This document shows positions 19,299 to 27,763 of a DNA stretch of 61,878 nucleotides, in pieces; positions within the stretch are counted from its first letter, which is position 1; every line of letters begins with the position of its first letter. The stretch is from an uncultured Prevotellaceae bacterium (GTDB taxonomy: Bacteria > Bacteroidota > Bacteroidia > Bacteroidales > Bacteroidaceae): assembly GCA_947168395.1 (NCBI GenBank), contig CAMVLT010000018.1, positions 1 through 61,878 of the forward strand, given 5' to 3'. Below the pieces are notes generated by a model that did no database searches, had not been told where the DNA came from, and saw only the letters and a program-made list of their open reading frames with translations. A program made the translations under genes and the position numbers.

Positions 19299-20591
19299 AT
19301 GAGTACAAAGAAGAATTATCGTTTCGAGACTTTACAGCTCCATGTAGGCCAAGAACAGGCTGACCCCGCAACCGACGCTCGCGCCGTGCCTATCTACCAG
19401 ACCACGAGCTATGTGTTCCACAACTCACAACATGCTGCCGACCGCTTTGGGCTGCGTGATGCAGGTAACATCTACGGCCGCCTGACCAACTCGACCCAAG
19501 GTGTCTTCGAAGACCGTGTTGCCGCCCTCGAAGGTGGTGTGGCTGGTCTGGCCGTGGCTTCAGGAGCTGCCGCCGTCACCTATGCCCTGCAGAACATCGT
19601 GCAGGCTGGCGACCACATCGTAGCTGCCGACAACCTCTACGGCGGTTCCTACAACCTGATAACCCACACGCTTAGCACACAGGGTATCAGCAATACCATC
19701 ATCAACGTGAACGACCTTGACGCCCTCGAAGCTGCCATCCAGCCCAACACAAAAGTAGTATATGCCGAAACCTTCGGCAACCCCAACTCCGACGTGCTCA
19801 ACCTCGAAGGCGTAGCTGCCGTGGCCCACAAGCACGGCATCCCCTTCATCGTCGACAACACCTTCGGCACACCCTATCTGATTCGGCCATTGGAGCACGG
19901 TGCCGACATCGTTGTCCACTCGGCCACCAAGTTCCTCGGTGGTCACGGTTCCTCACTCGGTGGTGTCATCGTCGACGGTGGCAAGTTCAACTGGAAAGCC
20001 AATCCCGACAAGTACCCCACCCTGGCCAAGCCCGATCCTTCGTACCACGGCATAATATTTGCCGACGCAGTAGGAGCTGCCGCATACGTCACCCGCATCC
20101 GTGCCGTCATCCTGCGTGATACGGGTGCAGCCATCTCGCCGTTCAACGCCTTCATTCTGTTGCAAGGTGTCGAGACGTTGAGCCTGCGTGTGGAACGCCA
20201 TGTGGAGAATGCCCTGAAGGTGGTCCACTTCCTTGCCAACCACCCCAAGGTGGCCAAGGTGAATCACCCCGCTTTGGAGAGCCATCACGACCACGCACTC
20301 TACCAGAAGTATTTTCCCAACGGTGGCGGCTCAATCTTCACCTTCGAAATAAAAGGCGGACAGGAAGAGGCCTGGCGCTTTATCGATGCCCTGCAGATAT
20401 TCTCGCTCCTGGCCAACGTGGCCGATGTGAAGAGCCTGGTCATCCATCCCTACACCACCACCCACTCACAGCTCTCGCCCGAGGAACTGGCCGAACAGCA
20501 CATCACCCCCTCCACCGTGCGTTTGAGCATAGGAACCGAGCATATTGACGACATCATCGACGACTTGGCTCAGGCACTCGACAAAATCTGA
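19299..20591 (+). CDS. metY: O-acetylhomoserine/O-acetylserine sulfhydrylase
   Basis: 430 residues of the Cys/Met metabolism PLP-dependent family. The PLP lysine is K211 in HSATKFLGGHGSSLGG. Other family motifs are YGRLTNSTQGVFEDRVAALE near the start and NPNSDVLNLEGVA before the lysine. The length and early motif fit O-acetylhomoserine aminocarboxypropyltransferase, which makes homocysteine from sulfide. Cysteine synthesis from O-acetylserine is an alternative specificity. A hairpin terminator follows 45 bp downstream. Confidence 0.9.
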   Translation: MSTKKNYRFETLQLHVGQEQADPATDARAVPIYQTTSYVFHNSQHAADRFGLRDAGNIYGRLTNSTQGVFEDRVAALEGGVAGLAVASGAAAVTYALQNIVQAGDHIVAADNLYGGSYNLITHTLSTQGISNTIINVNDLDALEAAIQPNTKVVYAETFGNPNSDVLNLEGVAAVAHKHGIPFIVDNTFGTPYLIRPLEHGADIVVHSATKFLGGHGSSLGGVIVDGGKFNWKANPDKYPTLAKPDPSYHGIIFADAVGAAAYVTRIRAVILRDTGAAISPFNAFILLQGVETLSLRVERHVENALKVVHFLANHPKVAKVNHPALESHHDHALYQKYFPNGGGSIFTFEIKGGQEEAWRFIDALQIFSLLANVADVKSLVIHPYTTTHSQLSPEELAEQHITPSTVRLSIGTEHIDDIIDDLAQALDKI

Positions 20592-20635
20592 TGCACCGAC
20601 AACCCCGCCGCTACATGTTTTTGCTATGTTTCGTC

Positions 20636-20668
20636 AGCGACTGGCTATCCTCTGATATGCCAGTCGCT
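20636..20668 (+). terminator. Hairpin terminator after the sulfhydrylase gene
   Basis: AGCGACTGGC and GCCAGTCGCT form a 10-bp perfect stem across a 13-base loop, followed by TATTGC rather than a long T run. Confidence 0.6.
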
Positions 20669-20730
20669 TATTGCACATTCACTCTGTCCCATGACACGCT
20701 TTTCGCAAAAAATTCGCACAACTCCATTCA

Positions 20731-20775
20731 CTTTTTACCTTTTTACCTTTTTTACCTTTTTACTTTTTTACCTTT
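20731..20775. repeat. Short tandem repeat of TTTTTACC
   Basis: About five imperfect copies of a C-TTTTTACC unit (8-10 bp period). It lies just beyond the 3' end of the smalltalk gene, where the minus-strand transcript would be purine-rich. Confidence 0.6.
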
Positions 20776-20863
20776 ACATCATGACGTTCCCTGCCGCGCC
20801 TCCCAGCAGGAGGGTGATGACGTAACTAATCACTTGAAGAATCGTTTTCCATGTCTTGCTCAT
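20774..20863 (-). CDS. Smalltalk family peptide (29 residues)
   Basis: A minus-strand ATG at 20863-20861 opens a complete 29-residue frame starting MSKTWKTILQVISYVITLLL. This is the pattern I know from the 'smalltalk' peptides of Bacteroides and Prevotella: a charged start, a W-K-T-I-L-Q-V-I motif and one hydrophobic helix. Those genes usually sit with HU-like and N-acetylmuramoyl-L-alanine amidase genes. Here the expected upstream partner is missing, and sequence just before the ATG belongs to a fragment read on the other strand. It may be an orphan of the degraded module. Confidence 0.6.
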   Translation of the reverse strand: MSKTWKTILQVISYVITLLLGGAAGNVMM

Positions 20864-21023
20864 CTACGAGGGCGAGCACATCACGGTCACCCGCCGCGAC
20901 GACGGCACCTACCACCCGAACTTCCGACCGATACACACGGGCCCGGGATTCAACGTTGCCCAGTATGCCACTGACGTGGCCAACGAACTGATGTGGGCGC
21001 TGGAAGGCCTGGTAGAGAATTGA
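20838..21023 (+). pseudogene. C-terminal gene fragment of unknown family
   Basis: An open frame without a start codon runs through LIYEGEHITVTRRDDGTYHP and NPNFRPIHTGPGF-like sequence to WALEGLVEN and a stop at 21021-21023. Codon use and residue composition look genuine, but I cannot name the family. The fragment joins the smalltalk start codon almost exactly, which suggests a recombination junction near 20860. Confidence 0.45.
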
Positions 21024-21048
21024 GAATTGAAGATTGAAATGGGCTGAT

Positions 21049-21221
21049 GCATTACAATTACAGTTATTACAGTTATAAAATAAGGGGGTATACTTTCCCC
21101 TCCAACCTCTTATTATTGTTTATAACTTATTGATATATAATTAGTTATATATATAATATATAGTATATAGAGGAAATGACACCCCCTCAAAAAACAACTG
21201 TAATAACTGTAATTGTAATGC
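21049..21221. repeat. 26-bp perfect inverted repeat with AT-rich centre
   Basis: 21049-21074 (GCATTACAATTACAGTTATT then ACAGTT) and 21196-21221 are perfect reverse complements over 26 bp. Inside them a weaker pairing continues (AGGGGGT with ACCCCCT, then CCTC with GAGG) and encloses about 70 bp of almost pure A/T (21110-21170). The arms are built from the repeated word TTACAG. This could form a large cruciform or serve as a replication-origin-like site. It lies directly upstream of the DUF3987 fragment. Confidence 0.8.
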
Positions 21222-21258
21222 TTGGCAATAGTTAATTCATCTAAAAAGCTAATAATCA

Positions 21259-21522
21259 ATGAGATACGATATCAGTAAACGCAAGGCACCCGAGATGCCT
21301 AACCTCGGAAAAGGTACAGAATGCATCAAATTGCTGCTCTCACAGGCCTCAAAAGACATGCATGAACCCCTCGTTCCGATGTTTTTCCCTGTTCTTGGCG
21401 CACACATCAGCGGCGCAGAATTTCAGTATCCCGACCTCACATGGAAGGAAATGTGCGGTCAAATGGCCCAACTGGTGGGCGATTCGGGGTGTAACAAGGG
21501 CCAATTGACCGAAATGGTCTGA
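21259..21522 (+). pseudogene. Truncated DUF3987-type (primase/helicase-associated) gene, N-terminus
   Basis: 87 codons with ATG at 21259. The stretch PLVPMFFPVLGAHISGAEF and PDLTWKEMCGQMAQLV resembles the N-terminal part of Bacteroidetes DUF3987 proteins found with VirE/CHC2 primase genes; full proteins are several hundred residues. The frame ends inside a GC-rich repeat at 21521, so insertion of that repeat or a deletion removed the rest. Confidence 0.6.
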
Positions 21523-21684
21523 AAGGCCAAAAGCCTTTAGCCCAGGGCATCGCCCTGGGTGCAAGCATGAGAGTGGAATCGGCCTGTAAGGCCAAAAGCT
21601 TTTGCCCCTACAGGGCGTTGGCTGCGCACCACATTTACCCAGGGCGTTGCCCTGGGCTGGTGGCTTTTTGGCCTTTCAGGCCGT
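21521..21684. repeat. REP-like palindromic repeat cluster
   Basis: Nested palindromes: AAGGCCAAAAGCCTTT, CCCAGGGCATCGCCCTGGG, GGCCTGTAAGGCC, CCCAGGGCGTTGCCCTGGG and GGCCTTTCAGGCC. Two CCCAGGGC...GCCCTGGG hairpins face each other within about 100 bp, as in REP/BIME units mobilised by REP-associated transposases. No such transposase is in the window. Confidence 0.75.
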
Positions 21685-21715
21685 CATTGCGAAGCTTGAG
21701 AAACGTGAATAATTG

Positions 21716-21868
21716 ATAAACGCCTCGCTCTCGTTCAAGGTGAGCAAGAACACCTTCCGCTGCTTCGTCTGCGGGACTCATGGCGGCACCATTGACTTGG
21801 TGATGAAATATCTGAATAAAGATTTTAAGGAGGCCTGCCGATGGTTGGGAGGCGAAAGTACACAATAG
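21716..21868 (+). pseudogene. CHC2 zinc-finger primase fragment
   Basis: An open frame without an initiator reads INASLSFKVSKNTFRCFVCG then THGGTIDLVMKYLNKDFKEA and ends at TAG 21866-21868. FRCFVCGTHGGTIDLV is the second half of the CHC2 zinc-finger of DnaG-like primases; the first cysteine and histidine are lost. It is part of the degraded mobile module. Confidence 0.7.
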
Positions 21869-21885
21869 GCACCCAACCCCGTGCA

Positions 21886-21962
21886 AACCCTGGGTTTAGG
21901 TAGGGTAATCCCCGGGTTTACCCTACTTAAAGTACACAAAAAGAGTCCCTTTTGTGTACTTT
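21886..21962. repeat. Two consecutive hairpins (TAGGGTAA and AGTACAC words)
   Basis: GTAGGGTAA / TTACCCTAC pair around CCCCGGG. Then AAAGTACACAAAA (21929-21941) and TTTTGTGTACTTT (21950-21962) pair over 13 bp. They may act as a terminator for the vanished primase gene. TTTACCCTAC recurs in the tandem array at 59 kb. Confidence 0.65.
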
Positions 21963-22028
21963 TTGCGAAAAAAGTTTAGGAAATGTTTGGTGGTTTCAGA
22001 TTCTTTTACCACAAAAAAACACGACAAA

Positions 22029-22160
22029 ATGGCAAGAAATGAGATTACTTTCCAGGTGAACCTGAAGAAGGACACCAACTCGGCCTCGCGTACCTACGGC
22101 ATGTACTTCGGTGAGGCTTTCCTGCCCCTCTCTCCCCACCCTTCCCGAATAGTTAATTAA
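22029..22160 (+). pseudogene. Truncated HU-like DNA-binding protein gene
   Basis: ATG at 22029 begins MARNEITFQVNLKKDTNS followed by SRTYGMYFGEA, which matches the start of HU-like proteins found beside amidase and smalltalk genes in Bacteroidales. It then runs into unrelated codons and stops at 43 residues, where the family has about 90 to 150. Confidence 0.55.
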
Positions 22161-22178
22161 ACATAATTCTTGGCAAAA

Positions 22179-22209
22179 ACTTAGTACTTTGTATTGCAAG
22201 GTATTAAGT
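22179..22209. promoter_or_regulatory. Dyad operator candidate for the PadR regulator
   Basis: ACTTAGTAC at 22179-22187 and GTATTAAGT at 22201-22209 form an inverted repeat (8 of 9 pairs) with a 13-bp spacer. It lies just upstream of the -7 box and about 45 bp before the padR start codon. Autoregulation is inferred. Confidence 0.5.
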
Positions 22210-22216
22210 TTTTACC

Positions 22217-22224
22217 TATCTTTG
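22217..22224 (+). promoter_or_regulatory. TATCTTTG promoter box for padR-pspC
   Basis: TAnnTTTG match 28 bp upstream of the padR start. Confidence 0.6.
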
Positions 22225-22252
22225 CAGCCGAAAACCAAACAAACCTACGAGA

Positions 22253-22603
22253 ATGAACATCGAGAATGCAAAGTCACAAATGCGGAAGGGGATGCTGGAG
22301 TACTGCGTACTGCTGCTGCTGAAGCACCGGCCTTCGTACGCGAGTGACATCATCCAACAGCTGAAACAGGCGAAGCTGCTCGTGGTGGAGGGGACACTCT
22401 ACCCGCTGCTCACCCGCCTGAAGAACGACGGGCTGCTGCGCTACGAGTGGCAGGAGTCGACGCAGGGGCCACCCCGTAAGTACTACGCCCTCAGTACTGA
22501 GGGAGACCAATTCCTGGAAGGGTTGGACACAGCCTGGAAGGAACTCTCAAACACCATCAATTATCTCCAAACCATCACCCCAAAACTATTAGAAACAACA
22601 TGA
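22253..22603 (+). CDS. PadR family transcriptional regulator
   Basis: 116 residues with the PadR winged helix: RKGMLEYCVLLLLKHRPSYA near the start, VVEGTLYPLLTRLKNDGLL as the recognition region, then the wing GPPRKYYALSTEG. These are phenolic- or stress-linked repressors. The stop overlaps the next ATG by 4 bp (ATGA), so it is translationally coupled to the PspC-domain gene, a common pairing in Bacteroidetes. An inverted repeat upstream is a candidate operator. Confidence 0.92.
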   Translation: MNIENAKSQMRKGMLEYCVLLLLKHRPSYASDIIQQLKQAKLLVVEGTLYPLLTRLKNDGLLRYEWQESTQGPPRKYYALSTEGDQFLEGLDTAWKELSNTINYLQTITPKLLETT

Positions 22604-24249
22604 AGAAGAATATCACCATCAACCTGTGCGGGCGCCTGTTCCAGATTGACGAGGATGCCTACGAACTGCTACAACAGTATATTGAGTCGCTACGGCAGTC
22701 GTTCGGAAAGCAGGAGGGCGGCGAGGAAATAGCCGACGACATAGAGGAGCGCATTGCCGAGTTGTTCGACGAGCTGAAAGCCAACGGCACGGTGGCCATT
22801 ACCATCGACCACGTGAAGGACATCATCACCCGGATAGGCAAGCCTGAACAGTTAGCCGGAGATGAGGATGAGGCGCAGAACGGGGACAAGCAGGGACACC
22901 GCTATGACTCATTCCGCACGGCAGCCAACGGTTTCCGTGACAACCTGCGCGCCAGAACCAAGGGCAAACGCCTATACCGCAACCCCAATGACAAGATGCT
23001 GGCGGGCGTGCTTTCGGGCTTTGCCGCTTACACGGGAACCGACACCACTTGGTGGCGCATAGGCTATGCGCTGCTCTTTTTGGGTAGCAACTTCTTCCTG
23101 TTCCCGCTGTTCAAGCTGTTCCACTTGGGAGGCTTCTTCTTCTCGGTCAACCTGAGCTTTGTAGTCTTCTACATCGTGCTGGCCATCGCCATGCCTGAGG
23201 CCAAGAAGCCTAAGGAGGTGCTTGAGATGGAGGGCAAGGACGTGACACCACAGACGCTGGCCGACGTCGTTGTAGAAGACAAGCGGCAGCCCGAGCCTAA
23301 AGGGCACATGCGGGGCTGTCTGTCGGTGCTGCTGAAGATGCTGGTGGGACTCTTCGTGGCCTTTGCCGCCGTATTCGGACTGATATTGTTAGGCTGCTTC
23401 CTGCTCATCGTGGGCTCGCTCATCTTTATATTTATAGTGCCTGGAGATTTCCGTCACAGCCTGCCCTTCGACCTTGGCTACTTGAACCTTGCCGAGGCCT
23501 TCTACATTCACCCGTGGGCGGTCGTGACGTTCGTTGTCAGCCTGCTGCTGGCACTTTTCATCCCCATCTATGCCATCACCCACATGCTGCTGGCAAAGGC
23601 CGGCAAAGTGCAGGCAATGGGTACCGCCCAGAGCATCGGCTGGATTGTCATCTGGTTAGCTGCCCTGCTCGCCATCTTCCCAAGCATTGGTGTCATCAAC
23701 ACATTCAACAACTGGAATCAGGAGGAGGTAATGGCCGAAGAATGGGGATGGACGACCGATTGGGCGCGCAATTATCTGGACGAGCACAACCTGTGGGTAG
23801 AGAAGCGCCACCACTGCTATGCCAACTTCGTGAAGAGCGGCGAGTACTTTACGGGCGATACCACTGTTACCTATATCGACGTGGAGATGTGGGGACCTGA
23901 GGACAGCCGCTACATGCAACTGTCGTCGCAGGAGCAGGAGGTGGATTCAGGCACTTACCGCATCAGCTGCAATGCCCGTGCCGACGGTGGCGGCGTGTGT
24001 CTGTTTGCCACGGCTTTCGTCAATAGCCTGAAGGCCACAAAGATGGTACCCGCTTCCGGCAAAGAAGGCGGGCTGGGCAATGGCTGGCAGCAAGTTGAGA
24101 TGGACGTTGAGATTTACGGTCCCACCACGCTCCGCTACGGCATCAGCACCTATCCGGCATTCACGGAAGTGCCCTGCCACGCCAAGTGGTTCTCGGCTGC
24201 CGACTTCAAACTGGAGCGGATTAACAACCAGCCAAAGGTGGAGGAGTGA
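22600..24249 (+). CDS. PspC domain-containing membrane protein
   Basis: 549 residues. The cytoplasmic N-terminus is acidic and helical (GEEIADDIEERIAELFDELK). The PspC domain begins near residue 125 with LYRNPNDKMLAGVLSGFAAY, with further membrane segments near 165-200, 240-285, 300-330 and 345-370. The last 170 residues form a probable extracytoplasmic beta-rich domain. PspC proteins take part in envelope stress responses, and the PadR partner probably controls its amount. The exact function is unknown. Confidence 0.85.
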   Translation: MKKNITINLCGRLFQIDEDAYELLQQYIESLRQSFGKQEGGEEIADDIEERIAELFDELKANGTVAITIDHVKDIITRIGKPEQLAGDEDEAQNGDKQGHRYDSFRTAANGFRDNLRARTKGKRLYRNPNDKMLAGVLSGFAAYTGTDTTWWRIGYALLFLGSNFFLFPLFKLFHLGGFFFSVNLSFVVFYIVLAIAMPEAKKPKEVLEMEGKDVTPQTLADVVVEDKRQPEPKGHMRGCLSVLLKMLVGLFVAFAAVFGLILLGCFLLIVGSLIFIFIVPGDFRHSLPFDLGYLNLAEAFYIHPWAVVTFVVSLLLALFIPIYAITHMLLAKAGKVQAMGTAQSIGWIVIWLAALLAIFPSIGVINTFNNWNQEEVMAEEWGWTTDWARNYLDEHNLWVEKRHHCYANFVKSGEYFTGDTTVTYIDVEMWGPEDSRYMQLSSQEQEVDSGTYRISCNARADGGGVCLFATAFVNSLKATKMVPASGKEGGLGNGWQQVEMDVEIYGPTTLRYGISTYPAFTEVPCHAKWFSAADFKLERINNQPKVEE

Positions 24250-24353
24250 AAAAGTGACAAAAAAAATGGCATAAGCCTTTAAACCATTTCATGCGAACTA
24301 CGTCTAATGGATGTTTTTAAAACTTATTATTAACACCAAAATCTTAAAGAACA

Positions 24354-24866
24354 ATGAAAAAGTTTATGTTGATGCTGGCCTTGATGGCAATTCCCTTTGC
24401 CATGCAGGCACAAACCAAGTTCCACGATGTTGAAGCCAACGAGGCTACAGGCTCGGTGAAGAAAATCGTCTCAAACGTCATGGGTAGAGAGCAAGTCATC
24501 AATTTCACCAAGGAAGGCAAGATGGACCGTGAAGGTACGTCGGACGCGGTGTACGATGCTGAAGGTTACCTGCAGTCGGCCAAGATGGTGTTCATGCAGG
24601 GACAGGAAGTTACCGTCAAGTACAAGTGGGAGAACGGCAAGATTGTCAGCCAGACCATGAACATGATGGGGCGCGACGTAACCACCAAGCGCACCTACAA
24701 CGACAAGGGTGCCGTAGCATCGGAGTCGATGGACATGGGCGGACAGGAAATGAGCATTCCCTATACCGACTACAAATACGATGACCACGGCAACTGGATT
24801 AGCCGCAAGGTATCCATGATGGGTCAGGAAATGGAGCAGACCCGCACCATAGAATACTACGAATAA
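24354..24866 (+). CDS. Small secreted protein with YD/RHS-like beta repeats
   Basis: 170 residues with a clear signal peptide (MKKFMLMLALMAIPFAMQAQ, cut after AQ). The mature part repeats a pattern of lysine/tyrosine-rich beta hairpins such as TKRTYNDKGAVASES and YKYDDHGNWISRKV, similar to single YD or RHS-type repeats. No catalytic motif is seen. Its last 10 bp overlap the end of the convergent menE gene. Confidence 0.7.
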   Translation: MKKFMLMLALMAIPFAMQAQTKFHDVEANEATGSVKKIVSNVMGREQVINFTKEGKMDREGTSDAVYDAEGYLQSAKMVFMQGQEVTVKYKWENGKIVSQTMNMMGRDVTTKRTYNDKGAVASESMDMGGQEMSIPYTDYKYDDHGNWISRKVSMMGQEMEQTRTIEYYE

Positions 24867-25822
24867 AGCACCATCAACTCGGCCTGACGGCGGGCTGGTT
24901 TGCCAGTAGCCGTCAAGGGGATATGATTGGTATGGATATAGACTCGGGGCTGCCAGTATTTGGGTAGCACCCGTTCACAGACAGATTGAGTGGTTGTCGT
25001 GTCGCCTTCGGTCAGCATGACAACCACTTCGCCGTATTTCTGGTCACGACGCTTAGTAATAATATAAGGTACGTGCAAGAAGGGACGAAGCTTGCGCTCC
25101 ACATCCTCGGCTTGTATTTTGATGCCTCCGCTGCAGATGACATTGTCCTTGCGGCCCAATATCTTGAACCGCCCGTCGGGAGCCAGTTGGGCAATGTCGT
25201 TCGTCACTAACAGTCCTTCATGTACCGCCGGCGCATTGATTACCAGGCACCCCTCATCAGTCAGTTTAAGCTCTACTCCCGAAAACGGAGTGTACCACTC
25301 GTCGGCATCAGGCCCGCTGAGTCGCCGCAAGGCAATATGCGAGAGTGTCTCTGTCATGCCGTAGGTGCTCCATACAGCATGAGGGAAACTGCGCAGCGCG
25401 GCAGCCAGGCTGTCGTCGATAAAGCCGCCACCTATTATCAAATGGCGGATAGCCATAAGACGGGCACGCTCGGCTGGTACCTGGAGTGAGTTATACACCT
25501 GCAAGGGAACCATAGCGGCAAAGTCAATGGGTGACGAAAGCCCTGCCAACGGATGGCCACCGGGGGGCACCGTGATTAGTCGCAACCCCCTGACCAAGGA
25601 GCGCACCACCATCATCTTGCCAGCTATGTAGTCGAGCGACATGCAAAGCAGCGCCGTGTCCCCTTCATGGAGTCCGAGAAAGTCACACGTCGTCTGTGCC
25701 GAAGCCTCCATGCGCCGTTTCTCTACCAGCATCGGCTTTGGCTCACCCGTAGAACCGCTGGTGTGTACCAGCACATGCTCCGAGGAGTTATGCCACTCGT
25801 CAAGAAACTCGTCAATCGTCAT
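24857..25822 (-). CDS. menE: o-Succinylbenzoate-CoA ligase (short form)
   Basis: 321 residues of the AMP-forming acyl-CoA synthetase family. Motifs: HTSGSTGEPKPM near residue 20, YGMTETLSH near 160, GRKDNVICSGG near 230, and the C-terminal lysine in TATGKPARR. The protein lacks about 100 N-terminal residues found in longer ligases. It activates o-succinylbenzoate in menaquinone synthesis. It starts 3 bp after menC ends and closes the menB-menC-menE run. Confidence 0.88.
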   Translation of the reverse strand: MTIDEFLDEWHNSSEHVLVHTSGSTGEPKPMLVEKRRMEASAQTTCDFLGLHEGDTALLCMSLDYIAGKMMVVRSLVRGLRLITVPPGGHPLAGLSSPIDFAAMVPLQVYNSLQVPAERARLMAIRHLIIGGGFIDDSLAAALRSFPHAVWSTYGMTETLSHIALRRLSGPDADEWYTPFSGVELKLTDEGCLVINAPAVHEGLLVTNDIAQLAPDGRFKILGRKDNVICSGGIKIQAEDVERKLRPFLHVPYIITKRRDQKYGEVVVMLTEGDTTTTQSVCERVLPKYWQPRVYIHTNHIPLTATGKPARRQAELMVLYS

Positions 25823-25825
25823 TTC

Positions 25826-26842
25826 TCAATCGTCAATTACCCAAAGTTGGTCGCCACGTATTTCGAGCGGCATGGGTATGTTGTCAGTAAACAGTTGCCC
25901 GGTGCCGAGACCTTGCGGCATGGTGATATGGTCGCCATAGACGGAACTGCAGAACCCGGCAATGGCATTCAGGCCGATGTTGCTCTCCAAGGCCGACGTT
26001 ATCCATGAGCCTACATCATGCTGACGGGCTGCGGCAATCCACTCACGGCATCCCATCATACCGCCATGCAGCGACGGTTTCAGAACGATGTAGGCCGGTT
26101 TGATGACGTTGAGCATGTGCGACTTCATCTCAAGATCATTGACACCTATCAGTTCCTCGTCAAGCGCTATGGGCAACGGCGACTCACGGCATAGCTGCGC
26201 CATGAAGGCCCATTGGCCAGCCTTGATGGGCTGCTCAATGCTATGGATGGCATACTGCGACAGAAGTTCCAGCTTGTAGAGGGCCTCATCAAAAGCAAAG
26301 GCACCGTTGGCATCGAGCCTCAGTTCCACATCATGATGACTGAAACGGTCACGGATACGCTTCACCAAGTCCAGCTCCTGTTCGAAGTTGATGGCTCCAA
26401 TCTTCAGCTTTACGCATCGGAATCCCTGTTCCAATTTCTGCTCCATGCGTTGCAGCATCTCCTCGTAGTTGCCCATCCACACCAGTCCGTTGATGGGGAT
26501 GCCCACTTCGCCGCGACAGAAGGCAGTATCGAACAACCTGTCACCATGACGAAGACTAAGCATGGCCGTCTCCAAGCCGAACAGCATTGACGGATAGTCA
26601 CGCATAGCCTCATAGGGTATCTCGCCCGTCTGCTCAACAAGGTCGCAGAACTGCCGAAGCGTCTGCCCGTAGGTCGGGGAGGCGTCACAACTCAGGTCAG
26701 GCAGCGGAGCACACTCTCCGATGCCGACAGATGGACCGTCGGTCATGCGGACAAACCAACTCCTACGCTCCGTATAGACGCCACGGCTCGTTCCCGCAGG
26801 CTGCTTGAAATGGAACACGCGTTCCTCAATCTCGATCTTCAT
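25826..26842 (-). CDS. menC: o-Succinylbenzoate synthase (enolase superfamily)
   Basis: 338 residues from the ATG at 26842. Enolase-superfamily residues are visible: CVKLKIG (lysine), LRLDANGAF (metal Asp), SIEQP (metal Glu), IALDEE (metal Asp) and VLKPSLHGG (second lysine). It dehydrates SHCHC to o-succinylbenzoate. The frame stays open upstream into menB, but that part is out-of-frame menB sequence, so I place the start at 26842 (26863 is an alternative ATG). It lies 80 bp after menB. Confidence 0.92.
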   Translation of the reverse strand: MKIEIEERVFHFKQPAGTSRGVYTERRSWFVRMTDGPSVGIGECAPLPDLSCDASPTYGQTLRQFCDLVEQTGEIPYEAMRDYPSMLFGLETAMLSLRHGDRLFDTAFCRGEVGIPINGLVWMGNYEEMLQRMEQKLEQGFRCVKLKIGAINFEQELDLVKRIRDRFSHHDVELRLDANGAFAFDEALYKLELLSQYAIHSIEQPIKAGQWAFMAQLCRESPLPIALDEELIGVNDLEMKSHMLNVIKPAYIVLKPSLHGGMMGCREWIAAARQHDVGSWITSALESNIGLNAIAGFCSSVYGDHITMPQGLGTGQLFTDNIPMPLEIRGDQLWVIDD

Positions 26843-26922
26843 AATTTTTCTCTTCTTCTGCATCGGACTCGCACGGACTTCTTTTTTGTCCGTGTCCGTC
26901 CGCGTTTGTCCGTTGCACCTTT

Positions 26923-27744
26923 TCACGGAATTTTCGGATATTGCTCGAAGTCGGGCTTGCGCTTTTCGAGGAATGCCTTGCCGCCCTCCTGAGCCTCGTC
27001 GAGGAAGTAGTAGAGCATGGTGGCGTCGCCAGCCAACTGCTGAATGCCCGCCTGCCCGTCGAGCTCGGCGTTCAGTCCAGCCTTGATCATACGAAGCGCT
27101 ATGGGGCTGCGCTCCATCATCTCCTCGGCCCAGGCCACGCACTCGTCCTCCAACTGTTCCAGGGGCACCACCTTGTTGACCATGCCCATGCGCTCGGCCT
27201 CGGCTGCCGTGTACTGGCGGCAGAGGAACCATATTTCGCGTGCCTTCTTCTGGCCGACGATACGCGCCAGATAGCTGGAGCCGAAGCCGGCATCGAAGGA
27301 GCCAACCTTGGGCCCCGTCTGTCCGAAGATGGCATTCTCGGAGGCTATGGTGAGGTCGCACACCAAGTGGAGCACGTGGCCGCCGCCGATAGCATAGCCG
27401 TTGACCATCGCAATAACGGGCTTCGGCAATCGCCTGATCTGCATCTGCACGTCAAGCACCGACAATCGGGGCACGCCCTCGTCGTCGACATAGCCGCCAC
27501 GCCCCTTGACGTGCATGTCGCCACCCGAGCAGAAGGCCTTGTCGCCGGCACCCGTCAGCAGCACCACCCTGATGTTCTGCATTTCGCGGCAAGCCGCAAA
27601 GGCCTGACTCAGCTCCAGCGTCGTCTTCGGTGTAAAGGCGTTGCGATAACGTGGTCGGTTGATGGTAATTTTTGCAATACCGTTATACTCTTCGAAGAGT
27701 ATCTCCTCGAACTTTCTAATCTCTTTCCATTGTCTTTCTGCCAT
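26923..27744 (-). CDS. menB: 1,4-Dihydroxy-2-naphthoyl-CoA synthase
   Basis: 273 residues of the crotonase family. Oxyanion-hole motifs are [13 protein letters not shown] near 71-83 and [12 protein letters not shown] near 115; [20 protein letters not shown] is the MenB-specific stretch. It closes the naphthoate ring of menaquinone. It has its own promoter box, divergent from the nucleoside kinase. menD and menF, often adjacent in Bacteroides, are not in this window. Confidence 0.95.
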   Translation of the reverse strand: MAERQWKEIRKFEEILFEEYNGIAKITINRPRYRNAFTPKTTLELSQAFAACREMQNIRVVLLTGAGDKAFCSGGDMHVKGRGGYVDDEGVPRLSVLDVQMQIRRLPKPVIAMVNGYAIGGGHVLHLVCDLTIASENAIFGQTGPKVGSFDAGFGSSYLARIVGQKKAREIWFLCRQYTAAEAERMGMVNKVVPLEQLEDECVAWAEEMMERSPIALRMIKAGLNAELDGQAGIQQLAGDATMLYYFLDEAQEGGKAFLEKRKPDFEQYPKIP

Positions 27745-27763
27745 ATCCTTCTATATTTTTGTG

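Noticed and set aside
20591..20974. 127-codon frame after the sulfhydrylase gene
   Set aside because: It crosses a terminator hairpin and a TTTTTACC repeat and encodes low-complexity sequence.
26863..27361. Long N-terminal extension of MenC
   Set aside because: It overlaps menB in another frame, is rich in Arg/Gly as shadow frames are, and MenC motifs begin after the ATG at 26842.
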